Shown in pieces: positions 12,401 through 27,400 of a stretch of 64,000 bases of DNA. A program made the translations under genes and the position numbers. This DNA is from Patagioenas fasciata (lineage: Eukaryota; Chordata; Aves; Columbiformes; Columbidae). The DNA lies in assembly GCF_037038585.1 (NCBI RefSeq), contig NW_027288510.1, positions 3,477,001 through 3,541,000 on the forward strand. The letters run 5' to 3'. Within the stretch, counting starts at the first letter, position 1. Each line of letters begins with the position of its first letter. The notes under the pieces were generated by a model. That model did no database searches, was not told where the DNA came from, and saw only the letters and a program-made list of their open reading frames with translations.

Positions 12401-15400
12401 CTGTGCCCCACCGTGCATGGCAAGTCTGGTGGGATCGCTACTAGATCTGTTCTGCTGAGGTCCCTGGAGCATCTGTTATGGGTGACATGAATTAACCATC
12501 CCCTTTGTGGGCTCTGTCTCCTGGTAAAATATCAGGATTACAGGTTAAGCAGCGCAGATTGTAATTAAAGCCAGAAAGTCTGTGAGTAGCCAGATGTTAA
12601 CTGGTGTCAACATCTCCAGAGCAGGTTGGTTTGACGCTGGTGTGGGGAGCGTAGGAGCATCATCCTACAGACGTGGGTTCGTGTTATGTTTACCTGAAAT
12701 CTGAGCTTCCTGAAAGGGTATAAAAATCCCAGGAAAGGTTTGTTTTGTTACTTCAGTGTTGTGGCTGTTGGATTTCCTTAATTGTGGTGCAGGAGGCTTC
12801 CAGTAGGTCTCTGTTCCCTAGGGCTGCCCTCTCCAGCACAGGGAGGCCTGACCATCCCCCTGCCCAAAGCAGAGGCAGGGTCCAAGCCAGCAGAGTGCAG
12901 AGGTGGATTCAAAGGTGCTGGGGCCTGATGAGAGCTGGGGCCTCTCAAATGTGAAATGCCATTTGCTGCGGAGGTGCTGAATCTCAGGGGCCTGGGAAAA
13001 CATCAAACACTTCCCCCTTTCCCTGGGACTTGCTGCTGTTAGAGAAAAGTGTTGAGGTTCCAGAGCTCATTCCAGCTTGGCTCTCAGACAAAGGATTTGT
13101 CCAGCTCCTTGGAATCTCCTTGCTAAGGTGGGAAGCAAATGGCCCCAGGGGATGTTTTCCACCCTTCACCCTGGTGCCAGGGTTTGGAGCCTGTGACGTG
13201 CTGAGCATGTTCTCAGCTCCAGTCTCTGAGTGCTTCTGCGCTGCTCTCAGCTTTCCATACTGAGGACTGCCTCATGTCCTCAGGTGCCTGCTTAGCAGCC
13301 CCTTCATGCCCTTCAGAGCAGATAGGAGCACCTCATTTTGCCTAAAGGGAGGATGTATTTGCAACCCTTCAACATTAAAGAATCTTCCAGAGCTCACCTT
13401 CCATGGAGGAGAGGGAAAGAGGGTAAGACATCCTTGACACCATGGTGGGGATGTCTCAGACATTCCAGTGCATAAAAGGGAGGGGAGTTTGGTTCTATCT
13501 CACTTGGCCTCCTGCTCCCTCAATCCCCTGCTTTTCCCTTCCTCCCATCCCATCCTCTTCCATCCACCTCCTCAAACTGCTCCCTTCACCCTTCTGCGCT
13601 CCGTCTTTCTTTCCTCTTCTTGTCATTGTGGACATAGTCACTTTAGTATTGTAGATACTCCTCACCCCTGCCATTGCCCATACAATGTACTGAATTTCTG
13701 TCACCCAGCCAAAATGTGCCGTTTCAGGAGCATTTTCCCTCTCACAAGCCACTAAACTGAGCAAAGATTTTTTTTTTTGTCTTAGAAGTGATATATTGCG
13801 TTGGAAGACCTTGCTGCTCCGTTTGTTGCAGGGACTCACTTCTACTTGGGTTTATAGTTTAATAACCCACTCAATCCCGTTCCATCACAACTCAAAGATG
13901 CTTTTGGTTGTGCCTCCTCCTGCAGGCACAGTATTGCTGAAAGACTGTATTGATGAGGATAGCTGAGAAAACCAGAGATCATCATGGCTTTTAGAGGCTG
14001 CACAGGGTTTGCTGGCTGGGTAGTTAACAGAGCTATATGTCTTTGATTGGGAAGCAAATCAGAGGCAAAGATCAATGGGAGGGAGATGGTCTGGACTAGG
14101 AGGTGTCCAGGCCCTTCTCAGAGCGTACTGCTTTGTGAATAAAACAGCAGGAACCCCCTAAGATCCCCAGAATTGACGGGAGGGTGTCTACCAGGTGAAT
14201 GGGGAGGATTGTCTCACATTCAGCTCTCTGCCTTGTTTCTGCAGCTGGTGTCGGTGCTGAGGGAGGTGAGCTACCTGTCTGGCAGCCGGCTGGGAGCCAT
14301 CCCACCCACGGCAGCAGAAATCTATTCCTCCAAGGAGTCATACCGGCAGCTGGCGGCCAACTTGGAGCTGATGGTGAACAGATACAACAAGGTCCTGAAG
14401 ACAGTCCTGGAGGTCGAATACCCTCTCATACAGGAGCAGCTGTGGGATATTAACTTGAAGCTGAAGAAGGCAGAAGAAACACTCAACTGGAAGATGGAGG
14501 GTGAGCTAGCTCTGTGTTAGGGCAAAAGAGGCCGTACAGGATTTCACAGAATCCCAGACTGGTGAGGGCTGAAGAGACCTCTGGAGATCTTCCAGTCCAA
14601 CCCCCCTGCTCACGCAGGGTCACAGAGCAGATCACACAGGTGGGTCCAGGCGGGTTTCAATGTCTCAGAGAAGGAGACTCCACACCCGCTCTGGGCAGCC
14701 TGGGCCAGGCTCTGGCACCTCCCAGCAAACAAGTTTCTGCTCATGTTCAGATGGAGCCTCCTGTGTTTCAGTCTGTGCCCGTTGCCCCTCACCCTGGCGT
14801 TGGGCACCACTGAACAGAGTCTGGTCCATCCTCTGACACCCACCCTGAGATATTGATCGCATTGATCAGATCCCTCTCAGCTTCTCTTCTCCAGCTCAAC
14901 AGCCCCAGCTCTCTCAGCCTTTCCTCAGAAGAAAAATGCTCTAGACCCCTCAGCATCTTGGTAGCCACCGCTGGGCTCTCCCCAGTAATTCCTTGTCCTT
15001 CTTAAACTGGGGTGCCCAGAACTGGACACACCACTCAGATGGGGCCTCACGAGTGCAGAGCAGAGGGGGAGGATTCACCTCCCTCGACCTGCTGGCCACA
15101 CTCCTACTCACGCAGCCCAGGTACCATCAACCTTCTTGGCCACAGGGCACATTGCTCATGGTTAACCTGCTCACTTGGGTCTCATCAGATTCCTCCCATG
15201 TCCCCAGCCTCCATCACCTGGTTCCCAGTGACAGTTCACAGCAGGGCAGGGGACTCTCCAGCAGAGCCAGCACTGGGGAGACAAAGGGCAGCCCCCAGCC
15301 TGCCTGCTCCTTCCCATCTTACCTTGATCTGCTTGGGCTGGGGACAGGATCCTGATCCCTTCAGCTTCCCTCTGGGCTTTTGGGGAAGAGAGGCTGCCCT

Positions 15401-18400
15401 GTAAGCAGTGATGCTGAGGAAACGGCAAGATTGGGGTTTGTGAGAGCTGGCAAGGCTGGGGTTGAAGAGTCTGCTCCCTGCCCGTGCCAGCCCAAGTGAC
15501 CCACTGTGTGGTCATGTCCCTGTGTCCCCAAGGCACTGCTTTCTCCCTGAGTTGTGCAGGGACTGGGACCCCTTGGCCCAGCCATCTGGCTTGGGACAGA
15601 CTTCTCCCGGTGGGGGCCAGGGCCACCTCGTTATCCTTTCCAGCCAGATGAAATACTGTGGTTAGTGGTGAGGTTTGTGCACCGTGACTTGGGATGATTT
15701 AACCAGTGTTCTTGCTTGATCAGTTTTAACTGCAAAGCAGAATGGAGGAAGACAATTTGTTTCCTCTTGGTGAAAGCAAACTGCTCGCTGTTGGAATATA
15801 TATTTCTGTCATCAGGCTTGTGGTATGAACAGGAACAAGTGTCCTCCCTTGGGAACTTGCAAAGCAGAATTCCTCATGCTGAAAAACTCTTTCTCCATTG
15901 CACAACAAAGATGAAGGGACTTTCCTGCAGATGAAGTTCCCTGAATCTAAATGCAGCCCTCGCTGGTACCTTGGGCTGTCACAGCCTGTGTTTGTGGGGC
16001 TGTGGGTCCCTGCTCTAGTGACAGTGGCAGGAACACTCAGCCTGTTGTCCTTGTTCTCTCTCTGGTAGCAGATTAAATCTGGGTACGGGAAAGGGGGAAG
16101 TGTCAGACGTCCCCACGGTGCTGGTGCTCCTGGCAGAAAACAGAGGCTGCAGCTGTACCATGGATTGTTGGGGTAGGAGGGAGCTAGAAGTGACTCTTTT
16201 GGTTGAGGTGGTAAGTCTCTTGTGTTAATGATGGGTGAGAAATACATGAAACCGTGGGGGAAAAGTCTTATGGAGAGTGCACAAGAGCTTGGCCATGCAG
16301 CTCTGAAAAAAAGTAGTCAATCATCTCATTTTTTACCAGGTGTCTGGGATCACATCTCCATGGTGATGGATGATGTCCATGACCTCGAGCAGAGGATACA
16401 GAAAGCCAAAAACAATGTTGAGGAGATCCAGACCATCGTGGGATCGTGGGCGTCGCCCATATTTGTGAGAAGAGATTGTAAAAGAGAATCGCTGCTGAGC
16501 CTGGACGACTGTCAGGACCGCCTGGAACGGCGTTACAGCCTTGTCCGAGAGTCAGGGCAGAGGATTCATCTGCTGGTGAAGGTGAGGGGGGACCTTCTCC
16601 AGGGGTTTGTTGACTCTTCATAGGCTCTGGGTGTCTCTCCGCTCTGGTGAAAATGTCCAGAGCTGCTTCACCTTAAAATTAACTCCCTTAACTCATTTGA
16701 AAAACTTACCTGTTGTTGATTAAGGAATACTTTGATGGGTGAGCTGGTACAGCTGAGTGTGCGGGGCTGCTGACCAGGCACCGAGTTTGGAGCAGGAGCG
16801 GGAGCCGATGCAGCCCAGTCTGGCTCCCAGTCCTGGTTCTTGTGAAGCCACTAGAGGGGAGTCGTGCATCAGGCTTTGGGATCCTGCTCAGAGGAAAAAC
16901 TCCTCCGAAATATTCACCTTAAAATGGAGAGGCAGCTGGCTGTGGCTGACCTTTCTGCTTTAGGCTTGTTGTTCCTCTGTGGGAGCAGGAGGTGACGCTG
17001 TCAGTCCAGGGAGAAGCTGAGTAACAAGAAAAAAGCTGCTGTCTGAACCCTGGGTTTTTTCCAGTGGCTTTGCCAGAGCTGAGAGTCCTCTTTGCAGAGC
17101 AGGAGAAAGCCCAAATCTCTGCGCCTCACCTGCCCAGAGGTTTTAGCGTGTCAGGGACAGCACCTTGGCTGGAAGGCAGATGGATTTTAGGTCCAGCCCA
17201 CTCCTGAGGGTCACCATCTGGCCTTGGACTCTGGAGAGACTGGGCTGACCCTCTCTGGGACACTGAGCCCTTGTTGCTCACCTTACTTCACTGTCTGCAC
17301 TCAGCCTTGGGCTTCTGACCCACTTCTGTACCCTCTGAACCCACGGCGAGGATTTTACTATGCCCACGTTGTCCTGCTGCTACAGCTGTGACAGGCTCAA
17401 CCACCTCCAGCTACACCCAAAAGATGGGAACACTTCCTAAATTGACCGGAGAGAACATGGGGCTGTGGCCAAGGCAGAAGGGCTGGCACCGCTGCTCTGG
17501 TGGCTCACAGGGCAGGACCAACTGCAAAGCAGCATGAAGGTCCTGGGGAGGGAAAGGCACCATGGCCCAAAATAGGATGTCCCCATGCCTCTGTCCTGCT
17601 GTGCTGGTCAAACCTGGAGGAACAGCAGCAAAGGGGCCAAGAGCTGGTCTGCTGTGTTTCCCTTGGGTGTTCAGGTCTTCTTTTGAGCAGGTGAGTCTTG
17701 AGGCTGCTGAGAGAAGAGCACAGAGAGTTTGGGTACGTGCACCCACAAGCACAGGCAGGACAGTGAGATGCTGGCTTGCATTGCCCTTTTGCACCAGGAT
17801 GAGGCCTCTGGAGTAAAGGTTCAGTAGAACACCAGTGACAAGGGGGCATTGTCAAATACAAGGGCATGGGACGGTGAAGAGGGGGTGGTGCTTTCAAATG
17901 GGCATTCCCATAGTGTTCAGTCCTGTGAAGTTCCCCTTTCTCTTGTGTCAGCAAAATGTGGAGGTGAGTCTGCAAGGCACCAGAGCCCTGGCTTGCTCTG
18001 TTAACAGTTTAATCACTCAGCGTTGATGTGTAAAGTTGGGGAGCAGCAACTCTGGGTTGACTCAAGCCCAATTGGCAATGCCACTCTATCTTGAGGAGGC
18101 TGAGGCCAGACCTTCTTGCTCTCTGCAACTGTCTGAAAGGAGGTTGGAGCATGGAGGGGGTTGGTCTCTTCTCCCAAGTAGTAAGAGATAGGATGAGAGG
18201 AAGTGGCCTCAAGTTGCACCAAGGAAAGTTCAGATTGGATATTAGGAAAAAATAATTCACAGAGAGGATTGTGAAGCTTTGGAATAGGCTGCCCAGAGCA
18301 GTGGTGGAGTCACATCCCTGGAGGTGTTAACAAATGTACAGATGGGGTTCTTAGGGACATGGGTTAGTGGTGGAGTTAGGTTATGGTTGGATTCGATGAT

Positions 18401-21400
18401 CTTGAGGGTCTCTTCCAACCAGAATGATTCTATGATCTCATGTGTGCCAAGCTGCCATGCCACTGGGAATGGCACCCTCTCCTGTGTCCCCAGAGATGAA
18501 ATACAGCCAGCTTTGAACCCCTGGCAGCAGACTGCAAGCTGGACCTTACGTTTTTTTTGAGCCCGTGCCTGTGTTGAGAGCCCCTGGCAGGCTTAGGAGA
18601 AAGAGCCCTCAGAGGGCATAGCAAGGCCGGAACAGGATCACGGCAGAGCCTGGGAGGTGCAGGGGATGGATACCCAGGCTGGTCTTGTGGGTGTGGAAGA
18701 GGAGACGCAAGAAGGATGGGGCCATTCTGTGGCCTAGAAAACCGTGAATTTCCTGACTGTGAACTTGCCTGGAGGTAAGGAACGCAATAAGCTGAGAAGG
18801 GAGGCTGTAAGCCAACCCTTTGTCTTCTGATCCCAATCTTTAACTATTTTCACTTGGTTTATTTAAAAACCCTTTTCTGAATTTTAAAGTTCTCTTGTTT
18901 TGAGATGACCATTTGTAGGGCAGAGGTGTAAGCAGTCCGCTTGGAAGGACTCATCCACCCAAGGTAACATTATACAGGCCACAAGGACTGAGGCTTCATG
19001 CATTGGGATGAGCCTTTGGCCCAGGTCTGCAAAGCACCCTTGAGCCCTTTGGCCTCAGAGAAGAGGGAGGAGAAGGTTGCAGGGCTGCTAAGTCTCTCAC
19101 GCACTCCATTTTTACCTTGTGATTATTTTGAGTTGCTTCAGATGACAAAGCAGCCCTTGACAGAAGGAGAAAATTGTGGCCATGCTACCAGCAGCAACAT
19201 CCGTCTGTCTGGTTTCTCTCCCCCCGCAGGGCTGGTACCTGTGTGCTCATTGCCATGAGTCCTCAGCTGTGGGCAGCTCTTGTAGGACAGACTCAGCCCC
19301 GCTGTATTTCAAAGTGTCGTCTTTTTCTTCCAGGAAAACCAGAGCCTCTTACTTGCAGACCCAGCATCTGACATCTGGAAGGCCTATGTGGATTACGTGG
19401 ATGAGATAGTTCTGGATGGATTCTTCACTGCCATTGAGTGCTCACTCAAGTACCTCCTCGAAAACACAGGTAACTGCTGGTTCCTCAGCTCTGGCCGTGA
19501 TACCATCTTCAGTCTCACCAAAAGGAAGTTTCTGTTTTGTGCTTTGACTTGTGGTGGTCTTTCTACTCTGCCTCTTGCATTGTCTACAGCAAGTGCTGGA
19601 GGAGCCTCCAGACTCAGAGGGTAACTCTGTCCCCTGGTCACTGGAGCAAAGCCTTGCTCAAGGGAAGGGACAGAGATGACTGTGCACCATTTGCTGGGAT
19701 TTGTGAACAGACAAAATTGAGGCATCATTCCAAGTCTGTTCTTGGGCATCAGCCATCTCCTGACCTCCCATGCACAAAGCATCAAGGTGACACAACCTTT
19801 CATTTGTGGAGAGTCTCAAGAGTTGGTTCTGTGGATGAAAGACATGAAAGAAAAACCTCCATCACTGAGGAGTGAGGAGAGGGGTCACCAAAGCAGAGCT
19901 CCTGCCTAAGGCTGCCACGGAGGGTCACTCTGCTGAGAGCAGCTGTGTCCAGCTAAAGCACATCTTCAGAACGCTTCCCTCCTGGATGTGGAGGCACACT
20001 GAGCTGGAGAATTGCATCCAGTTCCTCACCATCTTGTTAAAAACAAGCACATAATTTCACATTTGTGAAACCAGTTGGTGTTTTATTTTTTCATGCCTTT
20101 CTCCACTAAATTAAAGAGCCTCTTGGTTCCTGTTGTTTTTCTCCTCTTTAAGTACTTATGCGCTGTAGTTGTTCAGCTCTCAGACTCCCTTTTGATTAGC
20201 TGAAGAGCCTGGTCTCTTTAAGGCTTCCCTCCACAGCATTTTTCCGGTCCTTAAATCACTTGTGTCTCATCTGTTCTCCAGTATCTCCTGTGGGTACCAG
20301 AACACCAGCTGGTTTGGCAGCCTCCCCTCTGCGTTGTATGCAGACACAATGTCACTGGACCCAGCGAGTGGGTGTCCCACCTGCCTGGTGTCCCTGTGGG
20401 GCATGTGTGTGTCTTGTGGTGGGATGTTAGTGGTGGCTCTAGATCACTTTTCTCCCCTTCAAAAATAACCTGGCACCTCTGTTCTTCCCTACCAGATCCC
20501 AAGGCAGGGCTTCCTCCCCTGTTTGAGGTGCAGCTGGATTTGGTGATCCCAGATTTGATATTTCAACCCTCCTTGGACCCTGGCACAAACGATGGCTTCT
20601 ACGACGTGGTGGAAGGTCTTCTCAACGACATCTACCGGATCTCATCGCTGGTGCCCAGGCTGGCTGAGCACAGCGGCTTCCTCCACTACCAGGTCCGTGG
20701 CTGTGGAGCTCCCTCACGCTGTGTGGCAGTGAGGAGGTGCCACGCTGCCCCCGCATCACTGCGAGCTCCTCTCCTCTTCTCTCCAGGCTGACATGGAGGA
20801 CATGGCTGACCTGGCCGACATGCGCCATGAGCTGATGGGGCGTGTGCAGGCCGTGATGGCGGCCTGCTGTGATTACCGCAGTGCCTTCGACCACTACTCC
20901 TACCTGTACGGGGAGGACAGAAAGGAGTTCTTCCGCCAGTTCCTCCTCTACGGGCACATTCTCACTGCGGCAGAAATCGAGGCCCATGCAGAGAACGGGG
21001 TCCCTGAGTCACCTCCCACGCTGCAGCAGTTCCGAGAGCAGATTGACTCCTACGAGAAGATCTATGAGGAGGTGAATCGCATCGAGCCCATCAGCATTTT
21101 CCAGAGTTGGATGAAAGTTGATGCTCGGCCTTTCAAAGCGTCTCTGCTGAATGTGATTAAACGGTGGAGCTTGGTGTTCAAGCAGCATCTCATGGACCAC
21201 GTCATGCACAGGTAGGAACCGTTCTACCTCTTCTTCCCAGAACCAAAGTGGGTTTCTCTTGTGTTGGCTGGGCTTTATCATTTCACACTGATAAGCAAAA
21301 GGCTAATACAGGAGCAAGAGGAGGGGGCACACACCCCCTGCCAGCTCCATCGCATCTCTGCTAACTTTCATCCCCTCGTCTCTGCTGGGAGCAGCTGGTC

Positions 21401-24400
21401 CAGCTGAGTGTGTAAAGTGCAAACAGTTCCACGAACTCGGTACCATCGACATCCTGCGAGCTGATGCTCCTACGACCTACTGTGTGGTGTTGGACAGGAT
21501 GTCTGTTTGTCTGTTCATCCTGGTCCAACTAATCTAATCTCTTCTAGGGCTCTATGCTTATTTTGTTGAATTTGCCATCAGTAAAGCTGCATTAATGCCA
21601 TGAGATACTTGCTCCGTTTCTAAATGCAGTGCTCTTTTGAGTGCACTCTTTGTAAAAAAAGTAATTTGGGTTGCCTGGCATGAGCAGTCATGGGGAGGCA
21701 GTTTCAAGGTTACAAAAAGGAGGAGCTTTGGATGTAAGTTTTGAATTAACATGTGTTCCCTGCTCTGAATAGCTGCTCAGCCGCCTGGTCTCTGCAGGAT
21801 GATGTGTTAGGTGATTTATTTGAGTAGTAGCAGCTGAAGGATGCCACAGGGCTTGGATGCTTACGAAGAAATATTTACAGACATATGTACTAGTGAAGGC
21901 TGCTGCGTGTGGTGGCTGCTGTGATCTCTTGTGTTCTTTTCAGCACGATAATTCCTGTGCAAAGAGGTTTTTGCATAGGTTAGAACAGGCATTTAGGAGT
22001 TCTTATTAAGAGCTCCTGACTCAGCAGTTTAGTCTTTAATAGGTGAAGTGTTTAGGGCTATGTTCTGGTCCAGCAGCATCCACAGAATTTAAGCGGGCAC
22101 TTCAAAAGTAAGCGTTTTGAGAAGGGAAGAATGGAAAGGACCAAAGATCCAGGAGCCCATCAAGCTCTGCTAACAGTGTCCAGCAGCTGGTGAGATCAAG
22201 AAGCAGGTAGGGAAACTTCCCCCAAATAGTCTCCTTGTCTCTAACCATTCATACCTGAGGACTTTGAGAGTCATGGGTTGTACCTTTGTATCTAAAGACC
22301 TGGATGGATTTTTTTTTCTCCCACAAATGTTCGGTTGCTTTTCTGAACCGCTGTGAATTTTTAACATCTGCATCCTTCTGCAGCAGAGACTTACCCTCTG
22401 AAATAAGGCAGCGTGCGAAGAAGAATCCCTGTTTGTTGTAGCTTTACAACCTACCAGGTTCATTTGTTGAATTCTTGTATTGGAAGAGATGACATGAAAA
22501 CTGTCCTTTCAAATTCACTCTCTTCAGACCACAGACCCGAGCTCACAGGTCTCCCTTATAGAATCATAGGATAGAGTCATAGAATCTGTTTGGTTGGAAG
22601 AGACCATCAAGATCACAGAGTCCAACCATAACCTAACTCTGGCACTACCCCATGTCCCTGAGAACCTCATCTATATGTCTATCCAACCCCTCCAGGGATG
22701 GTGACTCCACCACTGCCCAGGGCAGCCTGTTCCAAGGCCCGACAGCCATTTCTGTGAATAATTTTTTTCCTAATACCCAATCTGAACCTCCCCTGGAGAA
22801 ATTTGAGGCCATTTTATCTTATCACTTGCTACCTGAGAGAAGAGACCAACCCCCTCCATGCTCCAACCTCCTTTCAGACAGTTGCAGAGATCAGGTCTCC
22901 CCTCATCTCCTGTTCTCCAGGCTGAACAGCCCCAGCTCCCTCAGCTGCTCCTCGTAAGACTTGTGCTCCTCAAATGCCTTTTCTCCAACCTGTGAAGTCC
23001 CAACCCATTTATCCGTTCCTCACAGGAAGCTGTACCACATCTATGGATCCCTGTGAGCATGAACTGTGGTTCTGATGCCCTCAGCATGTTGCCATGTGAT
23101 GGGCAGAGTTAGCCAGGCCTTTCCCTCTCCGTGCCAGTCCAGCTGCCTGGATGATTCCGGTAGGAACTGCTCTCATTTGGTGCTTTCCTGTTTTGTGTTC
23201 TACAGCTTGTCTGACCTGGACGAGTTCATAAAAACTGCTGACAAAGGTTTGAGCAAAAAGGTTGAAAAAGGCGATTATGATGGTTTGGTGGAGATCATGG
23301 GGCATCTCCTGGCCGTTAAGGAAAGGCACAGTGTCACCGATGCCGTGTTCGAGCCCCTGAAGCAAACCGTCGAACTGCTGAAGACGTATGAGCAAGAGCT
23401 GCCGGAGGAAGTCTATAAGCAACTGGAGGTGGGTGAAAAGCTGCGGTGGACACGGCGGTTTGCCAAGTAGCCAGCGTCAAAGAGTATGAGCTTAAGAGCA
23501 TTGCAGGAGTATTTAAAGCCCCACTCCCTGTCATTAGAGGGCCTCAGTGGATAGTATTTTACTATTGTGGGATGTGCCTTAATAGCTCTAAATTTTGGAG
23601 TTATATTGAGGTTTTTCTTTTAAAGCAGAGATTAAGCCTTTTGTTATGTATGAAAAACATAGAATTGCCTGCTCCAACTCTCAGCGATTACTCTTGAAAA
23701 AAAATAATGCATTTTCAAATACATCTGTTAATTAGTTTGAATTATAATTATTTTTAAATAAGCCAGTTCTTGGCAACTGTGGAGATGGGAAGGATAATGT
23801 TGGCAGAGGAGTCGCCTTCTCATAGGACTTCAGTCCTCCACTAGGTCTATAACACCCAATCTGCTTGACCCAAAGGACATCACTGGGAGCACGTTATGAA
23901 AGTATTTCAGCACCTTTCCACATCTGGCCCTGATGAATCAATTTTTCTTTGGGGAATTCTTCTCATTTCTGGACAGGGGACCATGAGGTGACGGTTGGAA
24001 AAGCCTGTGGGATGCCCAGCCAGCCTTGGGGAACTGGCAGCAGTCACCATGTTACGGTGGAGGAGCGTGTGGCTACATACTGATGGATACCCCTTAGTCA
24101 CGGGGCGTTGTGTGCAGAGGGCTCTGTGTAGGACACCAGGTTTAAGGCAGAGCTTTTTGGGGAGAAGTTCCTCCCTCTGCTGCAGGCTTGGATGGGACCT
24201 GAGCGGGGTTCAGCAATCCCCCAGTTTTCTGCTGGTGCAGCCGTGATCCACGGATGGTTGTATCACCAAATCTGACACGGGTAAGGGTCCTAAAGATAAC
24301 TAGATTCCTACAGACACCCTGAAAAACAGAAGAGCTGCATTAAATGAATGTTTTGGCTGCTACAGCAGCTTCAGTTCAGCATAAAAAATGGTGCTATGGG

Positions 24401-27400
24401 GAACCCAGCTCTGCTGATTCCTCTGCCCAAGAGCTGCTTGCTTGGTGCCTGTTTGTGCGTGTAGATTTGAACAACTGATTTATTTTTCTGACAGAAGAAA
24501 TGAGGTATGCAGGGCAGCCATTCAGATGGAGGAGATAACAAAACAGTTTCGTTCTTTCTGGCAAGTGACAGCAACACATAGTTGAATAATTCATTCACTG
24601 CTGTACACAGTAGGAAAACCAAAGTAAGTTCCTCCAGGTACCGCTCCCTCCATGGCCATGAAGATGGATGGGCTGGAGCTGATAGTTTGTATGAGAAGGA
24701 CAAGGAAGCAGCTCCATGTGTGCCCTGCTATGGTCATGGATAGTGATTTCTACAGAGACTGGAACATGAAGTGCCAGAAAGAGACCCCTCAGGAGGGACT
24801 GGCCCTGCTCTGGCCGCCTCTGCTGCCTCCAGGTTATTTCGCTTCTTTGCATAGTGTTGGTGCATCTCCATTAGTCTTCTCAACTATGTGCACTGGGATG
24901 AAAAGAAGCCCAAAGTCTTTCCTGTAGGCTGGCACAGTACCTGGGGAAGTGGGAGAGCAAAGCTGTGGGACTTGAGGACAGCAGAGCCCTGGCTGGTGTC
25001 ACTGTCTGGGGTGAGGATTTGGCTCGAGAAGTCTAGTGAGAAGAGAAGAAATCAAATCTCTTTCTAAATAAAATCCCAGGTGCAAAGGGTGGATTGTTAG
25101 CAGTGCTGTGCACCAGCAGCTTGGATGCAGTCCTGAGAAAGAAACTGTCTTATTTAGTACTAATATTATACAGGCAGGCTGGAGGGATTTGCCCCAGAAA
25201 GCTCTGTAGAAGTCCTTCTGGCATAATATCTTCTGCTCTAAGAGCTGGCTGGAAATTTCCCAGGCTCTGTTTCTTAATTAGCTCTGGGAAGCCGGACGAT
25301 CTGATGAACTTGCATCCTCAGCCCACCCTCCTGCCTCCAGCCAGCTCTGGGTCCCGCTGGGCTCGGTGTCAGGAGAACTGTGCTCTCTCAACCACCGAGC
25401 CATCCTGGGAGCCCAGGATCTGGTCTGGGACCCTTCTTCTGAAGTTATTTAACATGTTTTTGCAATCAGAGCAGTCAGTTTTAAAGTCTCAGTCTTCATT
25501 CGTCTTCAAAATTGTGGATAACTGATAAGTTTTATCCCAAATTGTGTTTAGCTTTTGCATCACAACAAAACTTCCTAGCAGTTTTAGGCATGGAATCTGT
25601 TGCTTTTCCTGTTCTGTGATTGTCCATAAACAGATCAGTCACATCTTATATCAAATAGCAAATACTGCCTACCGTCATTTAAATTTTGCTTGCAGGAGCT
25701 GCCAGAAAAATGGAACAATATAAAGAAGCTGGCGATAGCTGTGAAGCAGCATGTGGCTCCTCTGCAGGCGAACGAAATGACAGTTGTGCGCAAGAGCTGT
25801 GCGGCGTTTGATGTTGAGCAACACAGATTCAGAGAGCGATTTCGGAAAGAAGCACCATTCAGGTACAGTGAAATTATAACATCAGAGAAGCCCTGAGGAA
25901 GAAAAGCTTCATGGGATCATCTCGGAGTGTCCTGAGGATGTGTTCTTGAACCCTTGCATACATTTCCTACCTGCTCACGGTGTTGTATCTGTTATGCCCT
26001 GGGTGTTTTGTCCCTGCAAACACTGTAAGGTGTTAGCAAGAGATTCAATCTGGATGCTGAGTGCACAATATTGCTTAAAGGGGTTGTCAGCAGTGCCATG
26101 TGGCTGCACCATCAATGGGTACTATAGATGTATCATGTCTGCTTTGTGTCTCAGAGGCACCATTTGTTTTATGTTTTCTTTAGAAGTTGTTACAATATCA
26201 CTTATGAAGAATAAACGTTTCTTTCTAGGTTTGACACCAAAAAGCCTTATCAACTGCTGGATACAAAGCACATTGAGATTAAACAAATGGAGTCAGCCAT
26301 GACCTCGATTTATGAATCAGCTGGTCTGTTTGAAGTCATAGTGCCAGACTATAAACAACTGAAGCAGTGCCGAAAGGAGCTGTGTCTTCTCAAAGAGCTC
26401 TGGGATATGATCTCCCTTGTGGGCACTTGCCTTGATGACTGGCAGACCACCAAATGGGCGGATATTAACGTGGAAAACATGGATCTGGAGTGTAAAAAGT
26501 TTGCAAGAGAGATTCGGAATTTGGATAAGGAGGTGAGGGCGTGGGATGCTTTCACTGGGCTGGACAGCAAGGTGAAGAACATGCTGACGGCCCTGAAAGC
26601 TGTGGCAGAACTTCAAAATCCCGCCATTAGGGAAAGGCACTGGAATCAGCTGATGCAGGTGACGGGTGTGAGGTTTGTGATGGACTCGGACACCACGCTG
26701 GCTGACCTCCTGAAGCTCAACCTCCATAACTTTGAGGATGAGGTTCGTGGCATTGTGGACAAAGCGGTACGAGAAATGAGTATGGAGAAAGTCCTGAAGG
26801 AGCTAAAAATGAGTTGGAGCACCATGGAGTTTCAGTATGAGCCTCACCCCCGGACGAACATCCCGTTGCTGAAGTCAGACGAGGAACTCATAGAAACTTT
26901 AGAAGACAACCAGGTGCAGCTGCAGAATTTAATGACATCCAAATGTATTGCTTTCTTCTTGGAGGAAGTGTCCATATGGCAGAGGAAGCTGTCCACAACA
27001 GATTCCGTCATTTCTCTCTGGTTCGAAGTGCAGCGTACGTGGTCTCACTTGGAGAGCATATTCATAGGCTCAGAAGATATACGGGCACAGCTTCCTAAGG
27101 TATGAAATCCCAAATCCTATTTTTCCTGTGTGGAAAGCGTTGAAGAAGAGCCTCCATTACACAGAAGAAGGTTGTCTATATTGCCGTGTTCCCCCAAGCA
27201 GGACTGTTCTCTTGCTGCATTGCTTTCTTGGAGGCTCCCTTAATGCTACAGCAGTTTCCCCAGTGTTGCCCCAGGATGTTTTTGTACTGTTGGTTGTGCC
27301 TGAACCCTGCTGAGAAACTGTTTTTCCTCCCCTCCACCATTGCACAGCAGATGCAGAGTTCCTGGAGGCTGAGCAGGAGGCTGCTGGCTTCCTTCAGTGG

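Noticed and set aside
26317-26727. Minus-strand ORF of 136 codons
   Set aside because: It is the antisense shadow of the large DNAH9 exon 17.
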